42,380 bases of DNA. Source: JANWHF01 sp036276235 (lineage in GTDB: Bacteria; Planctomycetota; Phycisphaerae; Tepidisphaerales; Tepidisphaeraceae). The notes under the pieces were generated by a model that saw only the letters and a program-made list of their open reading frames with translations, searched no databases and was not told the DNA's origin. Shown one piece after another: positions 1 to 8,310 of the stretch (its first letter is position 1; each line of letters opens with the position of its first letter). Position numbers and translations under genes: made by a program. The DNA lies in assembly GCA_036276235.1 (NCBI GenBank), contig DATBDZ010000019.1:1-42380 (forward strand). The letters are read 5' to 3'.

Positions 1-111
1 TTTACTCCTGTTTGCGTGGTTGTGCTGAGTCAGATTTTACGGATTGTATGCAGGCCGGCGGCAGTCGCCGGCGATGGGGTTATTGTCTATATCCGGGGAG
101 GGTCGTCCACC
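1..111 (+). repeat. Dispersed ~110-bp repeat, copy A
   Basis: This stretch matches 3548-3657 almost base for base, with a few small gaps. Both copies start with TTTACTCCT, share GTGCTGAGTCAGA, carry a GC hairpin (GCCGGCG, 4-5 nt loop, CGCCGGC), and end with TTATTGTCTATATC then GGGTCGTCCACC. Both lie before a plus-strand gene (166 and 3837). It may be a mobile remnant or a shared 5' regulatory block; the sequence does not decide. The window edge may cut it. Confidence 0.8.
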
Positions 112-165
112 AGTCTTCGGCTCCGTGCGGAATGTTTCAAGTCGCCAAGAGCGTATATTATATCA

Positions 166-1104
166 ATGGCCTACGAGCTATTCCTCGCTCACTTGGTCCA
201 ATCGCCCGCTCATGAGGCAGAAGATCTAGTCGGTGTGGCGCACTCGGTCGCGATTGCCTGCCTCCCTCCGTCCGACGAGCGATGGTTTGTCGGCGAAGCC
301 GAGCCCGAAGGATTTGAGATCGAGATGCCCTTGGGTTCTGTGGCTGTGAGTACAATTCATGTCGCGGTTCGCCTGGATGGCATTGACCTAAAGACCGCGA
401 GATTGATTTTTGAGATCGCAAGAAGGGCGAAGTTGGACATTGTAAACGCCGGTGGACATCCACCGATTCTGCTGGGTGATGCCGCGCACTTCGACTTTCT
501 TTCACCGGCGCTGCAGAGTGAGAACCCGGTCTTATGCAATTCGGCAGAAGAACTTTACGGCTGCCTCTCACCAAACTTCGACTTTCAAACTGACGAGAAG
601 CGCGACTCAATTCGACGGCGCGATCGGCTCTATGGCCAATGGACGCACAATCATTATGTTCGATCAATCGGCTTCGGTGATCCCGAACCCAACGTCCCCG
701 GCTTGGGCCGTTCGCGCGGCGAGGAGCCAATATATTTGGAAATGAAGCCAAACGAGCGTGGACTGCTCATGCACCGCCGTTTTGGGAGGTTCATCAGAGA
801 GAAGATCAAGGCCGGCAGTCAGATGCCCGACGGTGGTGGGACTGGCGGGTCATCATGGGAAATCCGCATTCCAACCGGAGATGTATTCGGCTGCCTGTAT
901 CTCTCGGGCTATCACTTTAGCGACGACCGTGAAGCGTCGCGCGAGCATCGTATCCAACTCTGGAAACAAATTCTGTCAGAGTTTGCTCGGACGTCGGGAC
1001 GACGGACCGCGACGATCAATGGGCATCAGTTTTCTGTGAGCGATGGCAGCAGCTATGCCATTGCTGAGTGCGAAAGCCGCCGCGCAAATGACGACGACGG
1101 CTGA
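166..1104 (+). CDS. Hypothetical protein (312 aa)
   Basis: I do not recognise this protein. The frame is open from position 16, but its first part reads through the dispersed repeat at 1-111, so I place the start at the ATG at 166 (MAYELFLAHL). No signal peptide or membrane segment is visible. The first half has alternating hydrophobic strands and an AGGHPPILLGD stretch near residue 105; the C-terminal part is charged and Gly/Ser-rich. Base composition is somewhat less GC-rich than in the core genes of the window. It precedes a toxin-antitoxin pair, which suggests accessory DNA. Function is unknown; the coding call rests on the long open frame and protein-like composition. Confidence 0.6.
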   Translation: MAYELFLAHLVQSPAHEAEDLVGVAHSVAIACLPPSDERWFVGEAEPEGFEIEMPLGSVAVSTIHVAVRLDGIDLKTARLIFEIARRAKLDIVNAGGHPPILLGDAAHFDFLSPALQSENPVLCNSAEELYGCLSPNFDFQTDEKRDSIRRRDRLYGQWTHNHYVRSIGFGDPEPNVPGLGRSRGEEPIYLEMKPNERGLLMHRRFGRFIREKIKAGSQMPDGGGTGGSSWEIRIPTGDVFGCLYLSGYHFSDDREASREHRIQLWKQILSEFARTSGRRTATINGHQFSVSDGSSYAIAECESRRANDDDG

Positions 1105-1194
1105 CTCGTGCGGGATGGCCCCCGCCGTTTACGGTAATGTTTGCACCAAAGCCGGAAAGACATGAACCAAGTGGATTGCCGTAGCGTGCCGTTG

Positions 1195-1200
1195 TAAAAT
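1195..1200 (+). promoter_or_regulatory. Possible -10 box of the toxin-antitoxin operon
   Basis: TAAAAT lies 18 bp before the antitoxin start and follows TTG. No well-spaced -35 is visible (TTGCCG is only 13 bp upstream), so this is a weak call. Confidence 0.25.
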
Positions 1201-1217
1201 GATTGCAAAGGCATTCC

Positions 1218-1433
1218 ATGAAGACGATCCGCGCGGTTTATCGAGACGGCACGCTCCAACCCCTTGACCCTGTGGATCTTCCTGAGAACACGCGCATCAC
1301 GGTTGCGCTGCTCGATGGTGACGATCTGCCGGCCGATGCGATCGGTGAACTCGCGGGCAAGGATACATCCTTTCAATTCCTGAACGATCCGCGCGAGGAC
1401 ATCTACAGCGAATCCGATGGCGAGGCCCTGTAG
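1218..1433 (+). CDS. DUF104/AF2212-like antitoxin
   Basis: A small protein of 71 aa. It begins MKTIRAVYRDGTLQPLDPV and continues with LPENTRITVAL, the typical N-terminus of the DUF104 (AF2212-like) antitoxin family: a short beta-rich domain that binds and neutralises a partner toxin. The acidic C-terminus (DDLPADAIGEL...REDIYSESDGEAL) is the likely toxin-binding tail. The ATG at 1218 is preferred over an upstream TTG because AAAGG lies about 7 bp before it. The stop is 2 bp before the PemK-like toxin gene, so the two are surely co-transcribed, with the antitoxin first as is usual. Such antitoxins usually repress their own operon; that is inferred here. Confidence 0.75.
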   Translation: MKTIRAVYRDGTLQPLDPVDLPENTRITVALLDGDDLPADAIGELAGKDTSFQFLNDPREDIYSESDGEAL

Positions 1434-1435
1434 CG

Positions 1436-1789
1436 ATGGCCAAGCCGCTTAATCACGGCGATGTCGTACTCGTGCCATTCCCGTTTTCCGATTTGAGCGG
1501 AACAAAGGTTCGCCCCGCCGTTGTCATTTCGGCTGATCCTCAAACCTCAGAACTGATTCTCGCGTTCATCACGAGCGTTCTCACAAATCGCTCGCCGCGT
1601 GGTGCCGAAGTGGAACTACTTCGCACGGACGCGGAATTCCGTACGGCCGGCCTAAAAGGCGACTCGCTCGTCCGCTTGGACAAGCTTGTCACGTTGTCCA
1701 GCAGCATGATCTCGCGCCGACTTGGAAAAGCAGGCGCGGCAACACAAACAAAGATCGCGGCGGCGCTCCGTCGATCGCTAAATCTCTGA
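1436..1789 (+). CDS. PemK/MazF-like mRNA interferase toxin
   Basis: 117 aa, the usual length for the MazF/PemK/Kid family of ribosome-independent endoribonucleases. The N-terminus carries the family signature: GDVVLVPFPFSDLSGTKVRP, then AVVIS, in which the loop ends in the catalytic Arg. Later LKGDSLVRLDKLVTL corresponds to the core strand with the conserved Ser/Thr. It follows the DUF104-like antitoxin with a 2-bp gap. Pairing of a DUF104 antitoxin with a PemK toxin, instead of the more usual PIN-domain toxin, is a mixed module. Cleavage specificity cannot be read from the sequence. Confidence 0.85.
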   Translation: MAKPLNHGDVVLVPFPFSDLSGTKVRPAVVISADPQTSELILAFITSVLTNRSPRGAEVELLRTDAEFRTAGLKGDSLVRLDKLVTLSSSMISRRLGKAGAATQTKIAAALRRSLNL

Positions 1790-1800
1790 GGTCATTTTGG

Positions 1801-2200
1801 TTTGCTTCTTCCAGTCGCGCGTTGTCACTCTTCCGCCCCCAAAACTATTTTGCCACGCCACCTCAACGAGTGATCGATGGATATTCTGATGGGGAACAGT
1901 TCCACCCGTTCTATGCATGCGGCGATGATTCCGGCAACCGAACGCCTCTCGTCCTGAAGGTATTTCCAATAAAAGCTGTGGAGTTGGATTGGTTTAAAAA
2001 CGAGTCGCGCAAGTGCGGATTTAAGCTATCGGGGCTGGGGTACGAAGTTCATTTTGGATTCGCCGGGCGGGCCTCCGCGCAAGCCGGTTTACGAAGATAC
2101 ACGAAGCCTCGGAGACTGGGACCAGGGCTATTGCGATGAGGCCATGATCTGGCTGCATCAGCCGACGATCGCAGCACGGTAACCACAAACCATTCGGCAT
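1801..2200 (+). pseudogene. Possible frameshifted gene remnant
   Basis: One plus frame (1801 to about 2038) reads as plausible protein (RPQNYFATPPQRVIDGY, then LVLKVFPIKAVELDWF) without a good start codon. At the G run near 2037-2040 the plausible reading moves to the next frame: ILDSPGGPPRKPVYEDTRS, then LGDWDQGYCDEAMIWLHQPT, ending at the stop near 2180. This fits a gene broken by one indel and lacking its 5' end. I do not recognise a family, and chance open frames in GC-rich DNA remain possible. Confidence 0.3.
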
Positions 2201-2400
2201 GTCAGATGGGCCTCCCCCACATAGCGGCTCTGCGCAACGGCGAAACCGTCTCATTCCGTCCTCGCGGCAATTCGATGAGCGGGAAGATTGAGTCGGGCCA
2301 GCTCCGCAGCGTTGTGCGGCGTTCTCTTCAAACGCCCACGGAGCTTGAGGAGCTGAGGGACGGTGCTTACGCGATCGATTCTTGGCCCGCCGAGCCGACT
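2197..2400 (+). pseudogene. Remnant of an S24/LexA-peptidase-like protein
   Basis: The stretch HIAALRNGETVSFRPRGNSM followed by SGKIESGQL resembles the start of small planctomycete proteins of the S24 signal-peptidase-like fold, where GxSM carries the Ser nucleophile (residue about 24 here). After SGQL the expected core (a hydrophobic strand, then a YLHLVK-type Lys motif and an NNRGGxNGW tail) is missing and the frame degrades. I read this as a truncated, non-functional copy. Family assignment is by recall of motif order only. Confidence 0.35.
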
Positions 2401-2469
2401 GATTCGCCGACATCGCCGCTCCGTGGGACTCCGGGCGCAGGACCGATTCGCGCGGGCGGCCCGTGAAGT

Positions 2470-3120
2470 GGCAGGGTTGGCGGGCAGCGGTGCTGGAAGA
2501 CACCGATGGCGTCGCGCGGACGCACCGGACTCCAAGCGTCGAAGCCCCATCGACTTCAAGAAAGCCGCGCCTGAAGAACCCGGGCGAACTCGCGAGCCAG
2601 CCCTAAGCTCGCATTTGCAAAAAATTTTTCACGCGTCGCCCGCGTGCCTGGATCGCCCGCAACTTCTCGCAGCCGCGCGGGTTACGATGATCCTCATGCA
2701 CCGCATTTATTGGCGGGGAAAAAATCTTGGAATTTTTCTTTTCGAAGGCCTGATTTCGGGCATTTTTTCGATCTGTAACTCAATATTTTACAGGTATTTA
2801 CGCGATGGGCCCAGGGTGAAAATCCGTAACTCCTTGAGGCTGCGGCACTTATCCGAACAAAAACTTGACGCCGTGCTATACAATAGAGAGACGTGTTTTT
2901 CGAGAGCGCCAGCTATGCTAACAAATTGCTTATGTTCATGACAATAATTTTAGGGCTCGTGCGTTATATTCAGTTGTCAAAGAGCGACGATCAGCATTTA
3001 GGCACAGGATCGCGCGCAACATCGGGGCTGGTGAACAAAGTGTTGCGCCGAATGTTGAAAGATGTGGCGCGAAGTGCGGGTTACGTCTGTTAGCCTTGCG
3101 AAATACCGGACCGCTCCGCT
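2470..3120. other. Gene-free interval, partly AT-rich
   Basis: About 650 bp with no convincing gene. From 2620 to 3060 it is much more AT-rich than its surroundings and holds short open frames without family signals. TATACAAT at 2877-2884 looks like a -10 box but has no correctly spaced -35 (TTGACG at 2865 is too close). A CTGTAACTC...TTTACAG inverted motif lies at about 2774-2796. Confidence 0.4.
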
Positions 3121-3183
3121 ATGAAACATGCAACGGGAGTAAATGCAACGGAATGATTAATAAAACGTTTCAAAAGGTTTCAT
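3121..3183 (+). repeat. 63-bp dispersed repeat, copy 1
   Basis: ATGAAACATGCAAC, then GGAGTA, to GGTTTCAT. The reverse complement of 21036-21098, also 63 bp, matches it closely, including the 14-base start ATGAAACATGCAAC. The second copy contains a perfect 14-bp stem; this copy keeps only an imperfect one. Confidence 0.75.
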
Positions 3184-3281
3184 GGCCCCCAATCAGTAAG
3201 TCGCCGGCTGTTAGTTGCTGGTTGCCGGTGGAGAATCCGTGGAGAGAGTCGGCCCCGCGTCGTGACCGACCGGAGCAATCC

Positions 3282-3509
3282 TTAAAGCGGCTTGCGCCGC
3301 CGGCCGGATTTGTTTTCGAAAACCTTCAGGGGCAATTTCGCAACGGCTGCGTTGATCTCCGCTGAGCCGTCATCGGCGGTCAGGTCGGCGAGCTTGTACT
3401 CGTGAATATCCGCCGCACCGTCTGCCGTGGCCTGGACGCAGACTTGGCCGCCGGCGCTCTGGGTCTTGCTCAGAAGCGCCAGTGCCGTCCCGAATTTGCT
3501 GTAGATCAT
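3282..3509 (-). CDS. Small conserved-looking hypothetical (75 aa)
   Basis: MIYSKFGTALALLSKTQ, followed by a strand-like stretch with QATADGAADIHEYKLADLTA and a basic C-terminus ending GRRRKPL. It looks like a compact, soluble one-domain protein, perhaps nucleic-acid or partner binding given its basic tail. The start is supported by GGGAGTAAAG about 8-17 bp upstream. Its 5' side ends 38 bp from the dispersed repeat at 3548, and it is convergent with the decayed region to its left. I know no function for it. Coding potential is good for its length (balanced codon use, no rare-codon clusters). Confidence 0.55.
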   Translation of the reverse strand: MIYSKFGTALALLSKTQSAGGQVCVQATADGAADIHEYKLADLTADDGSAEINAAVAKLPLKVFENKSGRRRKPL

Positions 3510-3547
3510 GAAGCTTCTTTACTCCCGGCGAAGGGAAATGGCCACGG

Positions 3548-3657
3548 TTTACTCCTCATTGCGTATTGTGCTGAGTCAGAATTAAAGGATTGAGCTCAGG
3601 CCGGCGGGGTCGCCGGCTTATGGAGTTATTGTCTATATCGGGGAAGGGTCGTCCACC
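3548..3657 (+). repeat. Dispersed ~110-bp repeat, copy B
   Basis: Second copy of the element at 1-111, with the same ordered blocks and the same GC hairpin (3599-3617). It sits 180 bp before the DUF2278 gene. The rest of the 3510-3836 gap shows no gene. Confidence 0.8.
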
Positions 3658-3836
3658 CGCGGGATGGCGGGTCCGTTCGATTTCACGTTCAATTGCGGGA
3701 GGATCACGCGACAATGCCTGCAAGCGACCGGTGTGAAGCGGCGACGGTTTGTAGTAGAAGTATCAATCGATGAGGTAGCAATCCGGTACGCTCTCATCAA
3801 GATGATCAATGGGATCGTGGTCAGGAGAATCACATC

Positions 3837-5144
3837 ATGACAACCAGATCGCTGAAATTAATTCGATGGGCTCTGGGTGCGGGGACGGCTTTTCTGGCGG
3901 CGGCGGCCTCCGCGCGCGCCGGCCAACTCCCTCAATACGCCTACCTTTCCGGGGCTTTGGAGCCGGAAAAGAGTTTCCTTGAGAAGATCGATCCCGCGGA
4001 TAAGGGCAAGTTCCTCCACTACCATATCTTTCTGAAAACCGCTGCGGGCGTCGAGTATGAGTGCGTGATCGATGTGAACGACTTGACGCTCACGGTGCCA
4101 GTCACTTATCGGATCGTGTCTCTTGTCGAAACCAGCGACGCCGACCTCGCGGCAGATTTCGGTCCGATTTTCACGGCCACGCAAGACCTTCACATCATTA
4201 GCGATGTGAGTGTCGGTCTGACGCCCGGTGACGATGGAAAGCGGGCGGCGGGAGCGCTCGACTACGAGCGACATCAGGGACTTTTGAAAGCGATTCGCGG
4301 CGTGCCCTGGCAGCAGGCGACGGCGCAGACAACCGCCGACCCATTGCAGTGGGCGTTGCCTGCATTCGACAAGTTGTTGAAACCATTCGTGAGCACGAAT
4401 CGGTTCCGGCGCACCTTCATTACCTCGACTACGGCCTACGTCTTCGGACAGCCGTTTACGTCGCCGGGCCACGGGATGCATGTCGTTCACCAGAACCAGG
4501 CGGATACCAACCCCGCCCACAACGGCAACGATGCGACCTGGCAGGACGGCGGCGTCATCGTCGAGCGGCGCGGGACGACGACGATCCCGCTTTTGCATAA
4601 CGGCGAGATTACGCTGGAAACGTTTCCCTATTTGAGTCGTCAAGTTCTCATGACCCGATTCAATGCGCAAACGGACTTCAGCGTGGAGAGCAACGACCTA
4701 AGTCCTACGGCGCCACCGGGCCAACCGGCCACCCCTGTCATCGAGTCTTTTCCCGCCGGAGGCATCAGCGGTGACGTCCGCACGTATGGTCCCTTTCGAG
4801 CGGCAGAACTGGAAGTGACTACGTCTGCTGCTCACGGCGTACCTGCCGGGCCGAATTCGTCGCCGCAAATCCAGGTATTGGTGAAGAATGGCGCTTTCAC
4901 CGACTTGAACGACAAGGGTGACTTCACGGTCACCGACCACGCAATGGATGGCAGCGCAGCGGGCCGGGTCTTCGCGCGCGCTTACAGCCCGCTCCAGCAG
5001 TTCTTTTTTCCCGTCGGATTTCCGCCAAGGCGGTGGATACGTATCAATATTTATCCGTCTTACTACGTGCGGACGATCGAGATTGACCCAGGCAGCTGGA
5101 ACGACAGCGAAGCCGACGCGACACTGACAATCAAGCACCATTGA
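3837..5144 (+). CDS. Secreted DUF2278-family protein
   Basis: 435 aa. Residues 1-28 are a signal peptide ending ARA before Gly29, so the protein is exported. Residues about 33-250 resemble the DUF2278 (YukJ-like) family: GHGMHVVHQNQ at 211-221 and WQDGGVI at 235-241 correspond to the family's conserved His-x-x-His-x-Asn-Gln and Trp-Gln-Asp-Gly-Gly signatures, which look like a metal-dependent or hydrolase-type site. No activity is established for the family. Residues about 290-435 form an additional beta-rich segment. The start is supported by AGGAG 9 bp upstream. It stands alone and is convergent with the ABM gene downstream. Substrate and partner are unknown. Confidence 0.75.
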   Translation: MTTRSLKLIRWALGAGTAFLAAAASARAGQLPQYAYLSGALEPEKSFLEKIDPADKGKFLHYHIFLKTAAGVEYECVIDVNDLTLTVPVTYRIVSLVETSDADLAADFGPIFTATQDLHIISDVSVGLTPGDDGKRAAGALDYERHQGLLKAIRGVPWQQATAQTTADPLQWALPAFDKLLKPFVSTNRFRRTFITSTTAYVFGQPFTSPGHGMHVVHQNQADTNPAHNGNDATWQDGGVIVERRGTTTIPLLHNGEITLETFPYLSRQVLMTRFNAQTDFSVESNDLSPTAPPGQPATPVIESFPAGGISGDVRTYGPFRAAELEVTTSAAHGVPAGPNSSPQIQVLVKNGAFTDLNDKGDFTVTDHAMDGSAAGRVFARAYSPLQQFFFPVGFPPRRWIRINIYPSYYVRTIEIDPGSWNDSEADATLTIKHH

Positions 5145-5159
5145 CCCCGCGAAGATAGA

Positions 5160-5205
5160 TCAAATCCGTCTTTGCTTCGTCTCTTCGTGGCTTCGCGTGA
5201 CATAT
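5160..5205 (+). repeat. Single arm of a GCGTGACAT repeat family
   Basis: TTCGTCTCTTCGTGGCTTCG followed by CGTGACAT matches an arm of the palindrome at 20147-20222. Here only one arm is present, downstream of the DUF2278 gene. Nothing else is recognisable in the 230-bp gap. Confidence 0.6.
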
Positions 5206-5373
5206 TCTGGCTGGCGTCTGACAGCGCCGAATCGCAGCGCTGGGAGGATCCGGGCCCTCGCTCAGGCTCGTTCCCGGCGTGGCGGATGGGACTTGTGGCG
5301 CGAGCGATCCCCGCAAGATTGAAATTGTTCACCACGCCGTGAACGAGTGTAACGAGGGCACGGATCTGCGCAA

Positions 5374-5676
5374 TCACTTCACCGACTTGGCGGCGATGAC
5401 TTTGATCTTGTGGATCGCCGGCGGCTGGGCGAGCAACTCGTCCGCTTTGGACATCAGGGCTTTGGCGATTGGGCCGTTGAGGTGAGCCTCGCGGGCTTCT
5501 TCGGTTTCGAAGGTGTCGAAGATGCCGAACGAGTGATCGTCCTCGGCAATGGCGTACCACGTCACCGTGCCCGGCTCGGCCTGGGCCATCGTGACGGCGG
5601 ACTTGAGCAGTGCTTCCACATCGCCGGCTTTGCCGGGCTTGGCTTTGAGGTGGGCATAGATCGCGAATTTCAGCAT
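5374..5676 (-). CDS. Antibiotic biosynthesis monooxygenase (ABM) domain protein
   Basis: 100 aa, one ABM-type ferredoxin-like domain. The N-terminal strand MLKFAIYAHLKAKPGKAGDV, the middle EPGTVTWYAIAEDD and IFDTFETEEAREAHLNGPIA follow the family order strand-helix-strand-strand-helix. Members act as small dimeric monooxygenases on quinols and polyketide-type substrates, or as regulators; this one cannot be assigned a substrate. Start at 5676 because GGAG lies 7 bp before it; an in-frame ATG four codons earlier is itself part of that site. It lies between the convergent DUF2278 gene and a repeat cluster, with no evident operon partner. Confidence 0.85.
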   Translation of the reverse strand: MLKFAIYAHLKAKPGKAGDVEALLKSAVTMAQAEPGTVTWYAIAEDDHSFGIFDTFETEEAREAHLNGPIAKALMSKADELLAQPPAIHKIKVIAAKSVK

Positions 5677-5691
5677 GGGAATCTCCATTCG

Positions 5692-5845
5692 ACTCGCTGC
5701 GCTCGCTCATGGCGGGCCGTGGATCGGCACGCAAACTCATGGCGGGCTTTTTCACTCGCTGCGCTCGCTCATCGCGGGCCATCGACCGGGGGCACAACTG
5801 ATGCGCGCCGGGCCGGGCGACGCAAACTCACGGCGGGCCAGCGAC
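5692..5845 (+). repeat. Imperfect local repeats
   Basis: ACTCGCTGCGCTCGCTCAT followed by GGCGGGCC occurs at 5692 and again, with changes, at 5754. GCAAACTCATGGCGGGC at 5731 returns as GCAAACTCACGGCGGGC at 5822. The block fills the gap between the ABM and ClC genes and has no gene. Confidence 0.7.
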
Positions 5846-5878
5846 CGAATGATAGGCTTCCGTTGTGAAGGAGCCGCC

Positions 5879-7720
5879 TTAATTCTCCTGCGCTCGATAC
5901 AGGTAATCATGATACGCATTACTGATGTCATGGCGGCTCAGGATTCCCAGCAAGGTTTTGGAATCGTCGGATTTGAGGACGGGCAATGCCTGCGAGCGTG
6001 TGTTGCGGACTTTTCGCAGAGCCGCGGCGAGGCTCTCTTCCGGCGTGATCGTAGGAAATTTTCCGTAGGAGAGATCGCGGGCGACGACCAGGCCGTCATC
6101 GGGGACGGGGGCGCCCAGGATCGCACGGATGTCGTTCAGATCGATGACGCCGCAGAGCGAGCCGTCGGGGCAGAGCACGGGGAAGATCGGCTGCATCGTC
6201 GTCGAGACCACGCTCAGCACATCGCGCAGCGAAGTATCGCGCTGGAAGGTGATAACCTTGCTGTCTCCTTTTACGCATTGGGAGACGGGGATGCGTTCGA
6301 GCACGTCGAAGAAATATTCGCCGGCGTGTGCCCCGGAATCGACGCGGGCGTTGACCTGCTTCTCATACATCGAGATGGTGCGCGGCGTGAGCAAGAAAGC
6401 GATGGCGTTGGTGAGCATGGAAGGGACGAGCAGGCCGTACCCGCCGGTCATTTCGGAAACCATGACCAGCGAAGAGACCGGCGTCTTGGCCACGCCGGCG
6501 AAGAACGCCGCCATCCCCACCAGCGCGAAGGCGGCGGGCTGGGTGATGATGTGCGGGGCGAGATGATGGAAGAGCGATCCGCAGAGCCAGCCGAGTAATC
6601 CGCCGATCACCATCGATGGCGCGAACACGCCGCCCGATCCACCCGAGCCGATCGTCAGCCCCGTGGCAATCATCTTGACAAACAACAGGATGATGGCGAG
6701 TTTCCAGGCGAGGTTGCCGTTGATGGCCAGTTGCACCCAGCCGTATCCCATGCCCAACACTTGCGGGATAAACAGACCCACGACGCCCAGGGCGATGCCG
6801 CCCAGCGCGGGCTTAAGGTGATTTGGTATGGGGATCGCGCGAAACAGATCGCGCATTTTGTAAAACACCTTGACATACAGCGCGCCGACGGCGACGCAAA
6901 TCACTCCGAGCAGCGCGTAGAACGCCAGCTCAGTCGGATGAACAAACTCGAGCTGGGGAACGTCGAAAATCGGCCCCCAGACACCGGTGATGCCGCAGTA
7001 AACCGAGTAGCCGATGATGGCGGCGACAAATGCCGGCACGAGCGCCGCCGATTCAAACTCGGTATCGCGGTAAAGCACTTCAACGGCAAAGAGCGCTCCG
7101 CCGAGCGGCGCGCGGAAGATCGCGCCGATGCCCGCGCCCGCGCCGGCGAGCAGCAAGATGCGCCGATCGCGGTCGCTGGCTTTGAGCCATCCGGCGAGGC
7201 TCGATCCAAAGCCCGCGCCGATCTGTGCGATCGGCCCTTCGCGGCCCGCCGATCCGCCCGTGCCGATCGTCAGCACCGATGCGATTGTCTTGATGAACGG
7301 AACGCGTCCGCGAATGATGCCGCGATTGCGATGAAAAGCGCCGATGACGGCGTCGGTCCCATGCCCCTCGGCCTCGGGCGCCAGGGAATAGATGAGCACC
7401 CCCGTGAGCAATCCGCCGAGGGCGGGAGCGAGCAGGAGAAACCATCTTCGCCCCGGCGGCTTGGCGATGCGCCCGTTTCCTTCCGCGCCAGCGGCGGGCA
7501 TGACATAGTCGGCACCGCGCACGAGAACGATGTCGCTGACTTCATCCAGGAGAAATGAAAACGCCACCGCCCCCAACCCCGCGACGATGCCAACCAGAAT
7601 ACTTAATGTCACGACGTGGCCGGTGTGAACTTTGAGCCATCGAAGCGCCCGCCTGATTCGCGGATACGCGGCAGGACCGGGCTCGGGCGTTTGCGATGCG
7701 TCAGCAGGGGTTTGCGTCAT
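5879..7720 (-). CDS. ClC-type chloride channel/transporter with CBS pair
   Basis: 613 aa: an integral-membrane ClC domain (about 30-455) then two CBS domains (about 477-535 and 546-605). Signature motifs are GREGP at 159-163 with the gating glutamate Glu161, GSGGSGGVFAP at 358-368, and the pore tyrosine Tyr452. The first anion loop reads GHGTD (119-123) where classical members have GSGIP. The position equivalent to the internal proton glutamate of the E. coli exchanger (FAVEV, 211-215) is Val215, as in channel-type members, so uncoupled anion conduction is more likely than Cl-/H+ exchange; this is inference. The CBS pair may bind adenine nucleotides for gating. It is divergent from the universal stress gene, with 71 bp between starts. 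Confidence 0.92.
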   Translation of the reverse strand: MTQTPADASQTPEPGPAAYPRIRRALRWLKVHTGHVVTLSILVGIVAGLGAVAFSFLLDEVSDIVLVRGADYVMPAAGAEGNGRIAKPPGRRWFLLLAPALGGLLTGVLIYSLAPEAEGHGTDAVIGAFHRNRGIIRGRVPFIKTIASVLTIGTGGSAGREGPIAQIGAGFGSSLAGWLKASDRDRRILLLAGAGAGIGAIFRAPLGGALFAVEVLYRDTEFESAALVPAFVAAIIGYSVYCGITGVWGPIFDVPQLEFVHPTELAFYALLGVICVAVGALYVKVFYKMRDLFRAIPIPNHLKPALGGIALGVVGLFIPQVLGMGYGWVQLAINGNLAWKLAIILLFVKMIATGLTIGSGGSGGVFAPSMVIGGLLGWLCGSLFHHLAPHIITQPAAFALVGMAAFFAGVAKTPVSSLVMVSEMTGGYGLLVPSMLTNAIAFLLTPRTISMYEKQVNARVDSGAHAGEYFFDVLERIPVSQCVKGDSKVITFQRDTSLRDVLSVVSTTMQPIFPVLCPDGSLCGVIDLNDIRAILGAPVPDDGLVVARDLSYGKFPTITPEESLAAALRKVRNTRSQALPVLKSDDSKTLLGILSRHDISNAYHDYLYRAQEN

Positions 7721-7791
7721 CGAAGGGGATTCTAACGCGGTTCATAGGGTCCGGTACACTATCTATGGGAGCCAAAATATCTGGAGTTCGC

Positions 7792-8280
7792 ATGAAGCGT
7801 ATCATGGCACTCATTGACTTCTCCCCGATCACCGCGGCGGTGCTCAGCATCGCCAGCGACATGGCCCGCGCTTTCGATGGCGAGCTGATCCTGCTTCACG
7901 TCGCCACCGCCCAATCCGAATTGGCGAGCGATGAAGCGCGACACGAGACTCTCAGCGATGCCGACCCGCAAACCGACATCGCACATGCATCCGAACGGCA
8001 GATGAGCGTATTAAAACTGGCGTTGAACAAAGTAGGTGTGAACGTGACGGTGATCGTCGCGCCCGACCCGCGCCCCGGCGCCAGCCCGATCGCGAAGATT
8101 GCGGAGCAGATCGCCCGCCACTCGCCCGACCTGATCGTCCTCGGCTCGCACGGCCACGGCCGCCTCCATCAGCTCCTGGCCGGAAGCACGAGCGATGCAG
8201 TGATGAGAAGAGCCGTGTGCCCCGTGGTGCTCGTGCCGTTCCGGATGGCGGACGGGGAATTAAATTTCCGCGCTGATTGA
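7792..8280 (+). CDS. Universal stress protein (UspA family)
   Basis: 162 aa, a single Usp domain. MKRIMALIDFSPITAAVLSI gives the first strand with Asp9, ELILLHVA the second, and PDLIVLGSHGHGRLHQLLAG followed by STSDAV matches the ATP-binding signature G-x2-G-x9-G-S. Conserved VCPVVLVP closes the fold. The ATP-binding type is expected. The ATG at 7792 has GGAG 6 bp upstream; longer readings in the same frame enter the divergent promoter region. It shares that region with the ClC gene, which suggests linked control of stress and ion handling, and is followed 30 bp on by the MFS gene, possibly in one transcript. Confidence 0.93.
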   Translation: MKRIMALIDFSPITAAVLSIASDMARAFDGELILLHVATAQSELASDEARHETLSDADPQTDIAHASERQMSVLKLALNKVGVNVTVIVAPDPRPGASPIAKIAEQIARHSPDLIVLGSHGHGRLHQLLAGSTSDAVMRRAVCPVVLVPFRMADGELNFRAD

Positions 8281-8310
8281 TTTCCGATCGGTCTATACCA
8301 TTCGCCTCGA

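Noticed and set aside
2865..2884. TTGACG and TATACAAT as a promoter
   Set aside because: The spacing is only 6-8 bp, far too short for a sigma70 promoter, and no gene follows.
2363..2941. Open frame of 192 codons
   Set aside because: Arg-rich start then repeat-like AT-rich sequence, with no protein-like pattern or start signal.
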